NCBI GenBank assembly: GCA_903945375.1
Contig: CAJAVP010000013.1
Span: forward strand, 1 to 35,502
Direction of reading: 5' to 3'
Length of the DNA: 35,502 bases
From: an uncultured Methylococcaceae bacterium
GTDB lineage: Bacteria > Pseudomonadota > Gammaproteobacteria > Methylococcales > Methylomonadaceae
This document shows, piece after piece, positions 33,467 through 35,502 of the stretch. A model generated the notes under the pieces. That model was not told the DNA's origin, searched no databases, and saw only the letters and a list, made by a program, of their open reading frames with translations. How positions within the stretch are numbered: position 1 is the stretch's first letter; every line of letters begins with the position of its first letter. The position numbers and the translations under genes were made by a program.

Positions 33467-35502
33467 ATGAATCCAAAAACCCATAATCAAATCGTTAGTT
33501 TTATCTGGAGCGTTGCCGATGATGTACTCCGTGATGTTTTCGTAAGAGGCAAATACCGTGACATAATCCTGCCCTTCACCGTGTTAAGGCGTTTGGATGT
33601 TCTTTTAGTGCCAACTAAAGAAAAAGTGTTACAAACCAATGCTTTTTTAATCAGCCAACAGATTGATAACAAAGCCGGTTTGGCAGGTCAATCAGGTTAC
33701 AGTTTTTGGAACACGTCCAAATACACAATGGGCAATTCAAAAACGAATGCAGACCAACCAGAATTTTCCTACACATCCCTATTAGAGGATGCGGACAATA
33801 TAGACACCAACCTAGCAGCCTATCTTGATGCGTTTAGTCCCAATATTCAGGACATCATCAGCAAATTCAAATTACGCAATCAGTTGGAAACGCTCAAAGA
33901 AGCAGGACTAACGTATTTACTGATAGAAAAATTATGTAACCCTGAAATCAACCTAAGCCCCAATCAAGCCACCAACAGCAAAGGCGACATATTACCGCCC
34001 TTGACCAACTTAGGCATGGGCTATGTATTTGAAGAATTGATAAGAAAATTTAACGAAGACAATAATGAAGAAGCGGGCGAACATTTTACCCCGCGTGAAA
34101 TCATCAAATTAATGACTCATATCTTGTTCACCCCGGTAAAAGATCAAATAACCAAGGGTGCTCACCATATCTACGACCCTGCCTGTGGCAGTGGCGGGAT
34201 GCTCACCGAGGCAGAACATTACGCCCAAAAGCTAACAACAGGCAGCATTGCAGAATTCGCGCTCTATGGGCAAGAAGTCAACCCAGAAACCTACGCCATT
34301 TGCACCAGCGATATGTTGATTAAAGGCAAGAAAGCAGAAAACATTGTTTACGGCTCTACTTTGCAAAAAGATGGTTTTCCCGATAAACACTTCGATTTCA
34401 TGCTATCCAATCCTCCGTATGGCAAAACCTGGAAAATAGACGAAGAGGCGATTGTCACCGACCGAGGCAAAAAAGCGAGCCAACACATCAAAGACCCGCG
34501 CTTTCAAATCGGCTTGCCGTCCATATCCGACGGGCAATTGCTGTTCCTGATGAACATGGTCAGCAAAATGAAACACAACACCGAGCTAGGCAGCCGTATT
34601 GCCACTGTCCACAACGGTTCGGCGTTGTTTACTGGGGATGCCGGTGGCGGCGAAAGTGAAATACGCAAACACATCATAGAAAACGATTGGCTGGAATGTA
34701 TCATCGCCTTACCCAAAAATATATTTTATAACACAGGCATTCCCACTTATATTTGGATTGTATCCAATAAAAAAGCCGCCCACCGCAAAGGTAAAGTGCA
34801 ACTCATCAACGCCATAGAGGTGTATGAAAAATTGCGTAAAAATCTAGGGCAAAAAAACTGTGAAATGAAGCCCGCTCAAATTGATGCCATGACCCAGTTG
34901 TACATGGACTTTGTAGAAACGGACATCTCCAAAATCTACCCGAACAGCCATTTTGGTTACAACAAAATCACCGTTGAACGGCCGTTGCGTTTATCGGCAC
35001 AGTTTACCGCCGAAGCCATAGCCAGCTTGCGCTTTGACAAAAACCTCTCTGAAGAAATGGCATGGGCATACCGCCAATTGGGTGACGATCTTTATAAAAA
35101 CCTAACCCAATACCAAGACAAAATCGAAGCCCATCTCAATAAGCATGAGATCAAACTCAAGCCCGCCGACAAAAAGAAACTGTTCAGCGTCGAGCATTGG
35201 CAAAACAGCTTGGCCTTGATGCAAACCGCGCAAACCTTAGCGGAAAAAATGGGCAACCAGCCATTTAACGACTACAACCGCTTTTTGCCCTTACTGAACA
35301 AAACCATTAAAGATTTAACCCTAAACCTTGATGCCAAAGGGCTGAAAAGCATCCTAGATGCCATTACCTGGAAAAATGAAGACGCAGAACGGGTGATAAA
35401 GAAAACCCAAACAGACGGCACAATTCTCTACGAAGCCGACAGCGAATTGCGCGACACCGAAAACGTGCCGCTAGACCAAGACCTCCACACCTATTTTGAA
35501 CG
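33467..35502 (+). CDS. hsdM: Type I restriction-modification DNA methyltransferase subunit HsdM (cut by window end)
   Basis: The frame is open from ATG 33467 to the right edge (678 codons, no stop). It starts MNPKTHNQIVSFIWSVADD and has the HsdM N-terminal helical domain (LPFTVLRRLDVLL). The N6-adenine methylase core follows with GEHFTPREIIKLM, the SAM site DPACGSGGM (237-245) and the catalytic NPPYG (315-319), then a coiled C-terminal part. It transfers methyl groups to adenine in a bipartite site chosen by HsdS. The long C-terminal region is usual for the large HsdM type. hsdS and hsdR would be expected to the right, outside the window. The Shine-Dalgarno is poor. Flanking repeats suggest acquisition by transfer. 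Confidence 0.93.
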   Translation, partial: MNPKTHNQIVSFIWSVADDVLRDVFVRGKYRDIILPFTVLRRLDVLLVPTKEKVLQTNAFLISQQIDNKAGLAGQSGYSFWNTSKYTMGNSKTNADQPEFSYTSLLEDADNIDTNLAAYLDAFSPNIQDIISKFKLRNQLETLKEAGLTYLLIEKLCNPEINLSPNQATNSKGDILPPLTNLGMGYVFEELIRKFNEDNNEEAGEHFTPREIIKLMTHILFTPVKDQITKGAHHIYDPACGSGGMLTEAEHYAQKLTTGSIAEFALYGQEVNPETYAICTSDMLIKGKKAENIVYGSTLQKDGFPDKHFDFMLSNPPYGKTWKIDEEAIVTDRGKKASQHIKDPRFQIGLPSISDGQLLFLMNMVSKMKHNTELGSRIATVHNGSALFTGDAGGGESEIRKHIIENDWLECIIALPKNIFYNTGIPTYIWIVSNKKAAHRKGKVQLINAIEVYEKLRKNLGQKNCEMKPAQIDAMTQLYMDFVETDISKIYPNSHFGYNKITVERPLRLSAQFTAEAIASLRFDKNLSEEMAWAYRQLGDDLYKNLTQYQDKIEAHLNKHEIKLKPADKKKLFSVEHWQNSLALMQTAQTLAEKMGNQPFNDYNRFLPLLNKTIKDLTLNLDAKGLKSILDAITWKNEDAERVIKKTQTDGTILYEADSELRDTENVPLDQDLHTYFE

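Overview
The window looks like a chromosomal segment of a gammaproteobacterium of moderate GC content. Supporting features are a MaeB-type malic enzyme fused to a phosphotransacetylase-like domain, TrmL, Tex, a cobalamin-riboswitch-controlled BtuB, TonB/ExbB/ExbD and a TetR-controlled RND pump. The copper-receptor operon and the style of the secreted proteins suggest a methanotroph of the Methylococcales. That placement is an inference: no methane- or methanol-oxidation gene lies in the window.

Layout. Bases 1-182 hold the broken 5' end of an IS5-like transposase. Then come a DUF1348/NTF2-like protein (515-991, minus), a UbiX flavin prenyltransferase (1069-1644, minus), a small two-helix membrane protein (1762-1947, plus), and a divergent pair of isocitrate dehydrogenases, one with NAD and one with NADP specificity residues (1988-3001 minus; 3208-4500 plus). 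A plus-strand run follows: flavin reductase, glycogen phosphorylase coupled to trmL, a lipoprotein, and maeB (4591-11282). From about 11400 to 25900 everything is on the minus strand: btuB-btuM behind a cobalamin riboswitch (11407-14205), a tetR-OMF-MFP-RND efflux operon (14378-20775), and a five-gene operon of copper receptor, secreted protein, tonB, exbB and exbD (20967-25886). Upstream of the latter is a palindrome-rich intergenic region and a divergently encoded small His/Gly-rich secreted protein (26604-27014). The rest holds an RMD1/DUF155 membrane protein, tex, a DUF1566 protein, an IS1-family remnant, a secreted metallophosphoesterase-like protein, and the start of a type I restriction-modification hsdM that runs off the right edge.

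How the parts fit. Two outer-membrane uptake systems stand out. The cobalamin system pairs BtuB with a BtuM-like solitary inner-membrane S component carrying a Cys at the expected place. The putative copper system pairs an OprC/NosA-type receptor, with both CxxxM and HxM motifs, with its own TonB-ExbB-ExbD energiser and a secreted protein that has a dense Met/Cys/His cluster. This copper locus is the best candidate for an under-described system in the window. The intergenic spaces contain several hairpins and dispersed palindromic repeats.
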